From positions 1 through 64,000 of the forward strand of contig JABLTG010000031.1 of NCBI GenBank assembly GCA_016618085.1: DNA of 64,000 bases, in the 5' to 3' direction. The notes beneath the pieces are model-generated. The model was given only the letters and a program-made list of their open reading frames with translations, searched no databases and had not been told where the DNA came from. This document shows, piece by piece, positions 31,838-42,372 of the stretch (positions are counted from its first letter, which is position 1; each line of letters starts with the position of its first letter). The translations under genes were made by a program, and so were the position numbers. This DNA comes from Neovahlkampfia damariscottae (taxonomy: Eukaryota; Heterolobosea; Selenaionea; Neovahlkampfiida; Neovahlkampfiidae).

Positions 31838-32998
31838 ATGAGAAACTTTATGATTGGAGTCGATGGTGGTGGTACAAAAACACATGCTGTATTTCACTTA
31901 CATCCAGTACTGACTTTTTTCAAGGTGATAATTGATAAAAATGATAAAAAAGAATTAGCTTCTTTTATTTCTGGTTTTTCCAGTTTTATGTTTTAAAAGT
32001 CTATAAAAGGGTCAAGCAATAAAAATAGTGTTGGAATGAAAACTGCTAAAGAAAATATTTTGGAATCTATTTTCAAATCATTGGAAAAATTAAACTCCAA
32101 CTTTGAAAATGGTTTTCTCTTCATTTTTTAATATTTTTCCAGTGGATTCTGTATGTTTAGGTTTATCAGGTATTGATGCAGAAATTGATAAAATTGAATT
32201 TACTGAATGGATAAAGGAGTGTTGTGGTAAAGAAATTCAAACTTACGTTTATAATGATACAATAACCAATATGTCATCAGGTAAAAAAATACACCTTATA
32301 AATTGAAAAGGAACTCTCGGAAACATTAATGGATTGATAGTAATCAGGTTTTAAAAATTTCTTTGTTCTTATTCAAAAAATAGTGGAACTGGATCTGTTG
32401 TTTTAGGTACTGATGGAAAAAAAGAATTTCGTGCTGGTGGATGGGGACCTTTATTAGGTGATGAAGGAGGTGGTTATGTTATCGGGAATGATGCTCTATG
32501 TGCTTACACAGCTTGTGTAGATGGAACTGGAGAATCAACCATTTTAGTTGATAGAATTAAAAAAGAATTAGATTTAAAGAATGATTATGATATTGTCAGT
32601 TGGACCTATTCTGGTATGAAATTCATTTTTATTAAGTTAATTCTTCAGATTTAACATGGGCACGTATTGCAAATTTGGCAAAGGTAGTATTTCAATGTTG
32701 TGAAGAAGGAGACATTGTCTCAAAGAAAATTTTAGTAAAAGCAGTAAATGGTTTACTTCAATATATCAATGTTGTTGTGAAGAAATTGAATTGGATAGAT
32801 TCATCTTTTCAAATTGTTTTATGTGGTAAGTTTTATTGGACTAAATCTGAAATATTATCTCAAGGTGGTTTGATGACAAATGATGGAATTTTTCAAAAGA
32901 TGGTTCTTGAAAAATTGAAAACTGAATTCAAAAATTGTGATATTACATTACCAAAAGTATCTCCTGCTATGGGAGCGGCTCTTTTATGTTTTAAATAA
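31838..32998 (+). CDS. NAGK: N-acetylglucosamine kinase
   Basis: An actin/hsp70-fold sugar kinase of the BadF/BadG/BcrA/BcrD family. It phosphorylates GlcNAc for salvage into the hexosamine pathway. The protein starts MRNFMIGVDGGGTKTHAV (phosphate-1 loop). After seven introns it continues GSSNKNSVG, VCLGLSGID, YNDTITNMSSG, LIVISGTGSVVLG, GGWGPLLGDEGGGY and ends SPAMGAALL. The phosphate-2 region, the GDEGSG-type loop and the terminal GAA match mammalian NAGK. Introns include 'gtatttcact...ttcaag' at 31889 and 'gtaaaaaaat...gaaaag' at 32281. CCAAT lies at about 31815. The length of about 320 residues is normal. Confidence 0.88.
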
Positions 32999-33017
32999 AT
33001 ATTTATTCTCCAAAGGT

Positions 33018-33968
33018 TTAAAATTTAGTCAATTTTTTGAATTGTTCAAATGAACCTTCCAAAGTTAATTTGCTTGCTCTTCCAGAAATAATATCACCCA
33101 AAAAATTTGGAAAGTCAGAATTCTTGTCTTCTTCAAAATCATCAAAATCTGGTATTTCTGACATCCAATCATTAATCCAATTGAAAGTTTTTTTTTTATA
33201 ATCATTGACTTTATTGACCATTGACTTATTTTTTCCATCAACCAATACAGTTTGTGTTTGAAAAATACAAATTAATTTAGATTTTTCTATGTTGTCAAAT
33301 AAGTCCTCTGGTAAAGGTGAGTAATCCCTTTGTGTCAGCTTTTTCAATGAAATGTCTTCAATGTCCGAAATTAAAATTAATCCTCGAATCATTTTAACGA
33401 ATTTTTCATCATCCAATTCAACAAAACCCATTGAATTTTTGATGATTGAAATATCTTCATTTTGAAATGTTCCCACCACTTTCGCTTGAAAATCTGTTTT
33501 TTCAGCAAAACAATATTTATTGAGTGAAGAAAACCCAGCTATAGTTGAATGAATCAAATAACAATTTGCTCCACCATCACCCGATGCTGTTTCTGAAAAA
33601 TCTTCGAAGATTTTAACTTCAAAATGATGTTCATTCAATTTATAAGAAAAGTGTAAATGCATCATAAGTTCAGTGGCTCCTGGAAAATAACAATATTGTT
33701 TATCCAAAGTTAAATGATGTTCATGAATCAAAAATGAGTCCAACGGAAAGCATCCAAATAATTCTTGATTTTCAATGAAATAATCAATAAATATTTTTTG
33801 AACGGTTTCATTGTGTTTCAAAGATGAAGAAAATTTTTTTGATATTTCTTTGTGATGTTCAGTTATTTTTTGATGTGTTTCTTTTGATAGTAATTTGAGT
33901 TTTTGTGTTTGTCTATATTCCAGAAATTCTAAAGTGTAAAAGAAAACATCATCACTCAGCGAGTTCAT
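33018..33968 (-). CDS. F-box-like protein
   Basis: A single exon of 316 residues. The N-terminus SLSDDVFFYTLEFLEYRQTQ and KLKLLSKETHQKI follows the F-box pattern L..(D/E)....(I/L).FL.....L..L....K. The remainder shows no LRR, WD or Kelch repeats. It is a mixed alpha/beta region with GDGGANCYLIHSTIAGFSSL and a Trp-rich FNWINDWMSEIPDFDDFEED near the end. The likely role is a substrate adaptor of an SCF ubiquitin ligase. The partner CDC34-type E2 occurs elsewhere in the window (54830). The substrate is unknown. An ATTGG box lies about 22 bp before the start. Confidence 0.65.
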   Translation of the reverse strand: MNSLSDDVFFYTLEFLEYRQTQKLKLLSKETHQKITEHHKEISKKFSSSLKHNETVQKIFIDYFIENQELFGCFPLDSFLIHEHHLTLDKQYCYFPGATELMMHLHFSYKLNEHHFEVKIFEDFSETASGDGGANCYLIHSTIAGFSSLNKYCFAEKTDFQAKVVGTFQNEDISIIKNSMGFVELDDEKFVKMIRGLILISDIEDISLKKLTQRDYSPLPEDLFDNIEKSKLICIFQTQTVLVDGKNKSMVNKVNDYKKKTFNWINDWMSEIPDFDDFEEDKNSDFPNFLGDIISGRASKLTLEGSFEQFKKLTKF

Positions 33969-34100
33969 CTGTGTTAAAGTTGTTTTTATTGGTCTAAATT
34001 TGGATTATTATTTTCTTTGTAATTTTGATTTTTTTTGAAAATTTCTGTTTTTCTCAAATTGAAGGAGCTGTTTCATTGGTCAATCTAAGAAGAATTACAA

Positions 34101-36209
34101 ATGACAAAGTTTGAATATGAAAAGTTGTAAGAGAATCAATTCATTAATTTCTCAGTAAATCACATCTCAATTTAGCTAATACTAAACTTGTTTCTGAAAA
34201 AAGAGCAATAGAAAGAGAACTAAACCCGATAAAAAATAAAATCGTTTCTTACATGGAAATTGAAAAAGAAATACCAAAAGAAACAGTAATTTCATGAATA
34301 AATTAATAATTACTAGAAAATGGAATACGGAAAATTAAAATACAAATTTGACGCTCACGAAATTTTATTATCAAAAATTGAATTCTTGGCAATACATTCT
34401 TTACATGTAAAAAAATCAAAAAAGTGAAAAAAATTGTTTTATTAATAACATATCTTTAGATGTCCTGATTCATTAATGGATGCTGTTGCTACTACTATTT
34501 ATGCCTCCACTAGAATTAAACTTCGTGAATTATTAGAAATTAGAAGACAATTAACTTTAAAAGTAAGATAAATCAATTTTTATTCTTTTAGTATGGACAA
34601 ACATTTGCTTTATCATGTAAATAAAAAAAAAAAATTTTTCACATTTTTTTTCAACACAGCTCATGGCAACAAAAAGAATGAAGTGAACGAAGAATTTTTT
34701 GACAAGTTTGAGTGTAAAGATATTAATGAAAATATACTTGATGAAATGATGGATGAAATTGCATTCGAAGAAAAAATCAAATATAAAGATTATGATCCAA
34801 AATTTGAACTTGATATTGAAACTATTGGTTTTATGACCCCAAATTACAAAAAATTAGATGAAGAATCACAGGTAATCATTCAAGACTTGCAAAATAAATT
34901 CGAAAAATTCAAAGAATTTATTGTTAAACTTCAACAAGTTGATGAAGAAGAAGAAGAAGAAGAGACTATCAAAGAAATGGAGAATGAATATTCTGATGAA
35001 GAAGAATATATCATTAAACTTGATAGTAAAGTTGTTGTTGAAACAAAACTCCATGTTGAGAACTCATTTCAATCAGAACATGGTGAAAATATTTTTTACC
35101 AATATTGGTTACCAGAACAAGAGGTTGACTATCAACCAAAAAGAATGGCCATGATAACTTATGAGTTTGATGCTCAAGATGCTATTGAATTATCCGTCAA
35201 ATGTGAAGAAGAAGTCAAAGTGATAGAGGATAGGTAATAAAACAATTTGATATTTTAATAATTTTTAAAGAGGAGATGGTTGGTCGATGGTATCAAAAGG
35301 AGTGAAATCAGGATTAATTCCTACAAATTATTATCAAGAATTTATCAAAGATAAAAAAAAGAAGGTTGCAAAAGTTGATAAAGTTGTAAGAGGAAAAGTC
35401 ATCATCCAGCATACCATTGGTGAACATGGAAGTAGATACAACAACTTAGTGAATCAATTACTTAAAAATGGATACGCAGTATTTGCAATGGATTTAGTTG
35501 GTCATGGAAAATCAGATGGCAATCGTTGTTATGTTAGAAATTTTGCTGATTGGTCAACCGATTTTTCAAAGTTCTATGAAATTGTGGAACAAACTATCGC
35601 AGGTGATATGTTCATTTTTGGTCAAGGTATTGGTGGTCCAATAGCTTATTCTTATTTATCTTCACATATGACTTCTTTAAGGCTTAAAGAAATGGAACCA
35701 ACAGCAATCATTTTATCAGGTGCTACTTTTGAATTCTGTGAAGAATTTAAGAATCAATTGAAAGAAGCTGTTGGAAATAAAAGATCTTCAAGTATACCAG
35801 TACCATGTAAATTAGACATTGATTCTATGGTTACTGCTGGAGACAGTAAAAAACATGATTTTTTAACTTATTTTTTTTTTTAACAGATTTCTCTTGGAAA
35901 AATGATAAATTGTGTTTCACTGGTGAAATACCAACAAAAACATGTTCTCAATTAATATTATTAGCTGATAGTGTCAATGAAATGTTTGAAAAAAATACAA
36001 CTCCATTTTACATTTTGCATGGAGAAAATGATGAAATTGCAAAGGCAGAAATAATGAAAAAAGTTTACAAGTCATCAAAAGTAGAAGATGCAATGAAGCA
36101 AATGGCTATAATTCCTGGATTGAAACATGATTTATTACATGAAGATGATGACATCAGAGATGGTTTAACAGAAGATATTATTGATTGGATAAAAATCATT
36201 CAAGAATAA
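34101..36209 (+). CDS. IST1-like ESCRT-III regulator fused to dead hydrolase
   Basis: Eight exons (34101-34126, 34156-34285, 34317-34423, 34460-34562, 34592-34616, 34660-35233, 35271-35845, 35887-36209) encode 620 residues in one frame. Residues 1 to about 180 are an IST1 helical domain: HLNLANTKLVSEKRAIEREL, KKCPDSLMDAVATTIYASTR and EIRRQLTLKYGQTFALSSHG. An acidic linker (EEEEEE) follows. From about residue 300, NSFQSEHGENIFYQYWLPEQ begins an alpha/beta hydrolase of the monoglyceride-lipase type: IQHTIGEHGSRYNNL, MDLVGHGKSDGN, then GQGIGG where active lipases have G-x-S-x-G. The nucleophile Ser is Gly. The Asp (GENDE) and His (LKHDLLHE) positions are present. No stop separates the two parts. 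The stop codon lies 5 bp from that of the opposing SPIN90-like gene. Confidence 0.8.
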
Positions 36210-36214
36210 AATAT

Positions 36215-37250
36215 TTAACTGAAAGAAATTAATTCATCTATAACTTCTTTTGCTGATTCTTTGACATCATTTGATAATTCTTTGCTTGATGAAAGTTCCT
36301 TCATCAAAATTTTAATTTTCTTTGCCAATGTATAAGCTAAAAATGAAATAAAAATTAATATTTTTTTAACCTTCATATTCTTCCCATAAAGATGAATTTA
36401 TCATTACAATCAAGGTTTTACAGTATTCCATTAACAATTTTTCACTAACACAATTATCAGATAAAAGTTCAATTTCTCTGTAAATGACATCAATCAAAAA
36501 CAAGTAATCATTGGTAGAGAAGAATTGACCTGCATCCTTTTCTAAAATGTTTTTTAAAAAGAACAGAGCTGCATGTGGGTGAATTCCATCATCTTTTAAT
36601 TTTTAAAAAGAATCAAATCTTCACCTTCAGGTCTGTTGAATAATTTCAAATATGCATCGCAAATTGCTCTGGCTTTATCATGATGGCATAATTTTGATAA
36701 AAAATCATCATCTTTAACTTGAAAATATATTGAAACCAATGTTCCACATAGTACTTTTTCCACTTTTTCTTCATTTTTATCTAAACATTCACCAGTCAAA
36801 AGTGCCAGTGTTTCATTTAACATTCCTAAAATTTCAACATTTTCAAATTCTTTTTTTTTTTGACTTAAAATTTTGTTCAAAAAAAAACATATCAAAAAAA
36901 CATTATTTGGTTCTTGGTTATCAATATCTTTTAGAACTTTAAAAGTTGTTTCAAATAGTTGTGTTGAATCCAAAAAAAAAACATCCAAAGTTGGTAAAAT
37001 TTGTAAAGAAACAATGAAAAATTGAAAAATTGCTTCCACTGTTTCATTTGATTTTGTCTTTGAAAAAATAGAAATAAAATTCTTCAAAAACTTTTTTTCA
37101 TTCAACACTTCTGTTATTTCTTCAGTTGATGCTTCTAAAAATATGTAAAGAAAAGAAAAATTGTTTACCATTCATAAAACCACTTAAAAACTCAATATGC
37201 TCTTGAGGTAATTCATCTTCAAGGTTCAAAGTATCAACAAAAAAATCCAT
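36215..37250 (-). CDS. SPIN90/Dip1/Ldb17-like Arp2/3 activator
   Basis: Exons 37169-37250, 36625-37134, 36371-36592 and 36215-36336 give 311 residues. It is an armadillo-like helical protein. The diagnostic region is DDGIHPHAALFFLKNILEKD followed by FFSTNDYLFLIDVIYREIEL, matching the (Y/F)(Y/S)TND...L(I/V)D...RE(L/I) block of SPIN90 and fission yeast Dip1. These proteins activate Arp2/3 to make unbranched seed filaments for actin networks. It is smaller than animal SPIN90 because it lacks the SH3 and Pro-rich N-terminus and resembles the fungal core. It abuts the Nup98 gene: only 38 bp separate its ATG from the Nup98 stop. Confidence 0.72.
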
Positions 37251-37288
37251 AAAGTATTGTGATTGGTTTAAAAAAGTTGAAGGTTTAT
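37251..37288 (-). promoter_or_regulatory. 38-bp promoter of the SPIN90-like gene
   Basis: The complete gap between the upstream gene's stop and this gene's ATG is 38 bp and contains ATTGG at 37262-37266. Either the core promoter fits here, with transcription starting a few bases before the ATG, or it overlaps the Nup98 coding end. Confidence 0.5.
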
Positions 37289-39895
37289 TTAAAAATTTTC
37301 AACTTTAAAGATCCATTCACCAGATTCTTTTGAATAATGAAGAAAAATTGATTTTGATTTCTGATTAATCTTTTTCAATTTTTCAATAAAAATTTCGTTT
37401 TGTACAAATGTTGATGCTTGTCTAATTTTATTTTGACATTTTTTCAATGATGGAAAAACACCAACCAAATTGATAATTGCAGCTTTATTCAAACCAAATC
37501 CAATTTTTGGTTTATTTGAATCATCTGGATAAACTGTAACACTATTTTTATCAATATTAATAATTTCATCAAGATTCAAATTTTCAACATTTGTTTCACC
37601 TAAAAATTTGACACTTCCAAATCCTTCTCTTGAAACTGTGAAATTTCTGACTTTTGTTAAATCCATTTTTCTTAATTTCTTTAGTGATGGTTCAAAAGAG
37701 TATCCTTCTTTTGTTAATATTGGATATTTCTTTTTTTCTCTTTTTGGAACTATTCTTTTCTCTTCAAATTCAATTTTAGCATACACTTGAGATTCTTCTT
37801 TTCTATTGACAATTGTTGTGTTGAACATTTCAGTAATATTTTCAACTGCTTGTAAACAATCAACTTTTTTCTTTTTTCTAATTCTATTCACATTAATGAG
37901 TGGAATTGGATGATAAAATGGTACTTTATCAATAATATTCTCTTTTGTTGATGAATAATATTCTTCTTTTTCATTAATGAAATCATTAAAAAAGAATGTT
38001 TTTCCATAAGGATTGTCTAAAATTGATAAATTTAAGTTTGAAGTTGGTTGTTGAATATTTTGAGTATTTACATTTTCGTTATTGATAGCAGTTGGTTGTA
38101 CTAGTGATTGAGTTCCAAATTGAACATTAATTTTATTTTCATTTGATGGAGGAGCAGATGATGTGGTTGATATTGGAATTGAATTTTGTTGTGAGCCTAA
38201 AATAACATCTGATCCAAAAGTTACTTTTTTAGGTTCTTTTTCGGAAGATGCACCGAAACCAAATGTTGTATTTGATGTTGTTGTCACTCCAAAACTTCCA
38301 TTTGGTTTATTTTCTGTTGATTGAGCTCCAAATCCACCAATTGGTTTATTTTCTGTTGTTGTTGATGAAGAAGTTGTAGGTGCACCAAATGAAACACCAA
38401 ACGAAGTAGATGATGAAGACAGTGCTCCAAAACTACCTGAAGGCTTATTTTCAGTTGATGATGCTCCAGTTGTTGAACTAAATCCTGATGTTGTTTTTAT
38501 CCCTTCTCCAAAATTTGATTTACTATCTGCTGAAGGAACAGAAAATGATGTTGTTGTACTTGGATTTGTTTGTGATCCAAATCCAAATGTTGATGAACTT
38601 GGAGTTGATGTATCGTTATTGAGTATCGAAGAACCAGCACCAAATCCAAATTTAGATGATGAAGTAGTTGTTCCAAATGATGATGTATTATTGGTTGAAT
38701 TAGTTCCAAATGATGATGTATTTTTGGTTGTAGTGCTCTCCAATGAAGATGATTTGCCGCCAAATTGACTCGAAGATCCAAATCCTGTTGATTTGTTTTC
38801 TGAAGAGTTTCCTCCAAATTGATATGTATTTGATTGAATGGAAGTGTTCACACCAAATCCTGATTGGTTGTTTGTTGATGTTGGTTGAAATGAAGAGTTG
38901 ACTCCAAATCCACTGATTTCATTAGTTTTTGAATTAAATCCTAAATTTGATGTGTCATTCTTTGTTTCTGAACCAAATGCTGTTGATCCCATATTTCCAA
39001 AAGCATACTGTTTATATCTTTCCATTGTTGATGTTGATAATCCACCAAATGAATCATTATTCCCTAAAATTGAATTTGAATTTGGGTTTGGGTTTGGGCT
39101 GAATCCCAAATTTGTACTTGTATACTTATCGTTTGGAGTTGAAGCAAAACCCAAAGTATCTTGATTCAAAGAATAATTTGTGCTTGTGTTGAAAGATGTA
39201 TTTGGTTTAATATTTTCTGAATCTCCAAAATTTAAAGCAACTGAAGAACCTCTTCCTGTATTTTTTCTGACAGTTGATGAACGACGACCACTTGTATAAG
39301 CAGTACTTGTATTTTGTGAAAAAGAATTATTTCCAAAAGCACTTGGAGTCAGAACTGAATCTTCAAAAACGTTAATTCCAAGTCCTTTTTGATTTGGTGT
39401 TGAAAATTGATTATGATGTACAGGTGTACTTGCATTACTATCAACATAAGGAGAAGAAAATTGATTTCCTCCAAATTGTAATTTTTGGTTGATATCAGGA
39501 GTGCTATTTGAAAAACCTAATGTTGTTGTTTGTTTGCCCATTGGAGACATTTCAAAATTTGAAGTGGTTTTTGGAGCCATATGATAAAAGCACATTTCTT
39601 CAAATGAGAGTCCTTTGTATTCTTCCATTGCAGTAATTGACTATTTGAAAAATACAAGGTAAAAAAAAATAAAAAAAATTACTTGAAACTTCTCTCGTGC
39701 TTGTGTAACAGTAACTTCATACTTTTTATCTTGTTTACCAAAAGAATTTTGTGATAACTTTGGTCCACTTGAGGACGAAAAATCACCAAAAGCGTTGGTT
39801 TCTTTTTTGTTTGAATTGTAGAGAGCGTTTGCTGTATTTGAACCATAAGTTGGGCTTGAAAATGAACTTTGAAAATTTGATGTGTTTGAAAACAT
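37289..39895 (-). CDS. NUP98: Nucleoporin Nup98, ending at the autoproteolysis site
   Basis: Exons 39683-39895 and 37289-39640 give 854 residues. The GLEBS motif that binds Rae1/Gle2 spans the splice junction as SITAMEEYKGLSFEEM. An FG-repeat region of about 500 residues follows (GFG, FGGN, SFG and TFGFG spaced by Ser/Thr/Asn), forming the pore's permeability barrier. The C-terminal domain has LTKEGYSFEPSLKKL, FTVSREGFGSVKFLGETNVE, VTVYPDDSNKPKIGFGLNKA and ends SGEWIFKVENF followed directly by the stop. In animals and fungi the precursor is self-cleaved after the Phe of HF|S to release Nup96 or a short peptide. Here the gene stops at that Phe, so no cleavage is needed. Confidence 0.9.
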
Positions 39896-40045
39896 CCGTT
39901 GAGGTTTTGTGCGCGAAGATAAAGCTTAAAGAAAAAAAATCGTTACATATTTATAACCAATCAGAATTTCTCACTTCTCATTGGTCTATCAACAGTATAT
40001 TTCATTGGTTCATGTTGTGGCCAATCATTTGCTTGCTTTTTTTAG
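39896..40045. promoter_or_regulatory. Divergent promoter, Nup98 / MsrB
   Basis: This 150-bp gap contains CCAAT at 39957-39961 and 40021-40025 and ATTGG at 39980-39984 and 40004-40008. It is the densest cluster of the motif in the window. Confidence 0.55.
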
Positions 40046-40468
40046 ATGAGCAAATTGTTCAGAACAAAAGATGAATTACCAACTCCTCCAATATATAAAA
40101 CCAATAAAGAATGGAAAAATATATTGAATGAAGATCAATTTATTGTTATGAGAATGGAAGGAACTGAAAATGCATTTGATAATTGTTTTTATGATCATAA
40201 AAAAAAAGGAATTTATTTTTGTGTTGCATGTGATAATAAATTATTTATATCTGATCAGAAGTATGATTCAGGAACTGGTTGGCCATCATTTTCAAAAGAT
40301 GCTTGTGAAGGAGCAACCATCCGAGTGGGAAAAGTTGAATCTTGGAAAGAGGTATTGTGCTCTCAGTGTCATGGTCATCTAGGACACGTATTCAATGATG
40401 GTCCAAAAGATACAGGTGAAAGATATTGTATAAATTCTATAGCATTGAAGTTTGTAAAAGAAGATTGA
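40046..40468 (+). CDS. MSRB: Peptide methionine-(R)-S-oxide reductase (MsrB)
   Basis: A single exon of 140 residues. It reduces the R form of oxidised methionine using thioredoxin. Zinc ligands come in two pairs, CVAC and CSQC. GTGWPSF, HLGHVFNDGP and the catalytic Cys in RYCINSIAL are all present. The protein starts MSKLFRTKDELPTPPIYKTN. No targeting peptide is obvious, so it is likely cytosolic. The length fits bacterial and eukaryotic MsrB cores. The next gene starts 40 bp after the stop. Confidence 0.94.
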   Translation: MSKLFRTKDELPTPPIYKTNKEWKNILNEDQFIVMRMEGTENAFDNCFYDHKKKGIYFCVACDNKLFISDQKYDSGTGWPSFSKDACEGATIRVGKVESWKEVLCSQCHGHLGHVFNDGPKDTGERYCINSIALKFVKED

Positions 40469-40508
40469 ACACCAAAAAAATTGACCAATAAAAATCATCC
40501 TTTTAAAA

Positions 40509-40819
40509 ATGAAGCCAATAAAAGCTGAAAATCAATATGCTCAAAAGTACATTTTTGAATTCTTCAAGTGTTTCTTCACTCATTTGGATGAGAAATTTAT
40601 TCATGACAGAATAAAAGAAGAAACTTTTGAAATAATGAAAATATATGAGATTTATGTTTCAGATATTCTGATTTATTACGTTTAAAATCAAAAGAACTTT
40701 TGTTATCTTTAATTCAACCAAAGCACTTCAAAAAAAATTATGAAAATGCACAAGCTGTTTCAATCATGTATCATAATTTGACCATTTTCAATCACTTTAG
40801 TTGTCATTTACAAGTGTGA
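40509..40819 (+). pseudogene. Uncharacterised short gene, broken
   Basis: An ATG at 40509, 25 bp after CCAAT (40484), opens MKPIKAENQYAQKYIFEFFK and remains open to about 40682. A second convincing segment, YSDLLRLKSKELLLSLIQPK and HFKKNYENAQAVSIMYHNLT, follows in another frame and ends at a TGA near 40819. An acceptor-like TTTCAG lies between them, but I find no GT donor at a suitable distance, so the joining intron appears to have lost its 5' splice site, or a base is missing. The family is unknown. Confidence 0.4.
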
Positions 40820-40850
40820 GGTCACAGTTGGATTTAGGTTTAGAACAAAA

Positions 40851-41761
40851 TTGACCAATGAAAAAAATTGGTATTCTGAATTAAAGGAATACACTTTTGA
40901 ATTAAATCATGAAAAAATGACAAAATCTGAAGCAAATATGTTGTATAGATTGAATAAAATTCAAATTTATTCTGTTGGTAAATTAACAGAAGAAGAAGAA
41001 GAAACATTGAAAAATTTCAAATTGAAAATTCAAAAAAATTTGAAAATGTTCAATGGAAAAGGATTCGTAAAATTATCTTCAAGGTCACTAAAAGATTCTG
41101 GTTTCATTTCTCAAAAGTATTCGAATCTTGTTGAAGAAATGAAAAAGGAATGGATTGAGAAATACAACTTGAAAATTGATTCAAAAAATGAAATTCAAAA
41201 ATCTATTCAAAACTCAATTGAACAAATTTGTTGCGTTAAATGTTTAGAAATTGAATCACCTGAAGATGCTGTTGAGTTATTAATCAACAGTCAAAGAACA
41301 TTAATTGATTTGATGATTGCTTTAGAAAAGAATGACTCAAATTTCTTGGACTTGGAATTGATTATCAAAAAATTTTACAATTTTGAAATTTCTTATGAAA
41401 TGAGAGGATTTGTCAGAAATAAAAAATTGCTCTTTCTCAATATTTCTCAAAAGAATATTTTCCTTGGATTTCAATCAAAAAGTGGAACGAAATCAAAGAG
41501 AAAGTATTGCACTTTTATTACTCGAAAGTTGCTGATTTATTATATATGAAAGATTATACTATTGATTTTGTTTTATATGATGATGAGATAAGTATTATTG
41601 AACTGAATTCATTTGGCGAAATTGCAGGAGCAGCTCTATTTTCTTGGATTGATGACGAAGAAATTTTATATAATGGACCATTTCAATTTAGAGTCATAAA
41701 GGATATGGATTTGAATGATTTGTTTCTCAAATCCAAAAAAGAACGTTGGAAATTTGACTAA
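40851..41761 (+). pseudogene. CDC123-family (D123) protein with frameshift
   Basis: CDC123 is an ATP-grasp chaperone that assembles the translation initiation factor eIF2. The reading frame gives NWYSELKEYTFELNHEKMTK, then GFVKLSSRSLKDSGFI (the conserved FVKLS.RS.KD). It then gives LLINSQRTLIDLMIAL and YEMRGFVRNKKLLFLNIS, the E(M/F)R.FV(R) motif. At about 41452 the frame shifts by one base. The other frame then continues YFPWISIKKWNEIKEKVLHF, YTIDFVLYD and ELNSFGEIAGAALFSW, which is the D-V and N-F-P-like metal site. No ATG is available at the 5' end either: the in-frame start reads TTG next to CCAAT. Two lesions suggest a pseudogene, though sequence error is possible. Confidence 0.7.
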
Positions 41762-41774
41762 TCATACTTGTCCG

Positions 41775-42330
41775 ATGCCATACAAGGATAAACATGTCAT
41801 AATTGTATCAGAAACGACAAAGCAATTATTTATAGGGGATTTGGTAACTTTATTATTATTTTTTATTTTGAAAAGTCGTTTATTGTGATGGGCTTCTTCT
41901 TCATCATTGTTTTCAATATTAATCCAACTCCCATTGAAATTTACACTTCAACATTTGGAAATGTGATGTCCAAATCAGTTTACCCAGATAATTTATATTC
42001 ATATTCACTCGTTTACTTTCATCAGAAGACGAAAAGGCCAACCATTGGAACAACAAAATATAAAGAATCAAAAAATTATGAAATTTGTCAAAATGTAACT
42101 TGTTTTTATGATTCAGTGGGTTTCCCAAATACATATATTTTTATCAAAAGATTACAGCTCCTGGAGATGTGGTGGCTGTGAGTTTCATTGGATTATTTTT
42201 GATTTGTGTTTCTGGCTCAATTTGTCATTTTCTTCATCATTTCAACAATAACAGCATTTTCAATACTATTAATTCCATTAAATCTGCAATAAACATTCAA
42301 AATCCCATGGACTTTGAAGAACTTTCTTAG
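41775..42330 (+). pseudogene. DUF3592-like membrane protein, copy 1 (frameshifted)
   Basis: Exon 41775-41843 joins 41876 onward to give MPYKDKHVIIVSETTKQLFI, a hydrophobic helix (SFIVMGFFFIIVFNIN), then PTPIEIYTSTFGNVMSKSVY and NVTCFYD. It is about half identical to copy 2 at 42373 over the shared region. Near 42145 a run of T carries one extra base. Downstream, the second helix region (ITAPGDVVAVSFIGLFLICV) is in another frame and ends at 42330. The T(P/T)IE(I/V)YT...NVTCFYD...PGD layout resembles DUF3592-type two-helix proteins with an extracytosolic beta domain. Lack of any lesion in copy 2 points to decay after duplication. Confidence 0.6.
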
Positions 42331-42372
42331 AAAAAAAGGCGTTGAAATATTATCCAATCAAGCTGATTCAAA

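Noticed and set aside
34866-35054. Minus-strand frame rich in Phe opposite the IST1 fusion
   Set aside because: Antisense of the acidic Glu tract; compositional artefact.
38497-38817. His/Leu/Gln-rich minus-strand frame
   Set aside because: It is a shifted reading of the Nup98 FG repeats on the same strand.
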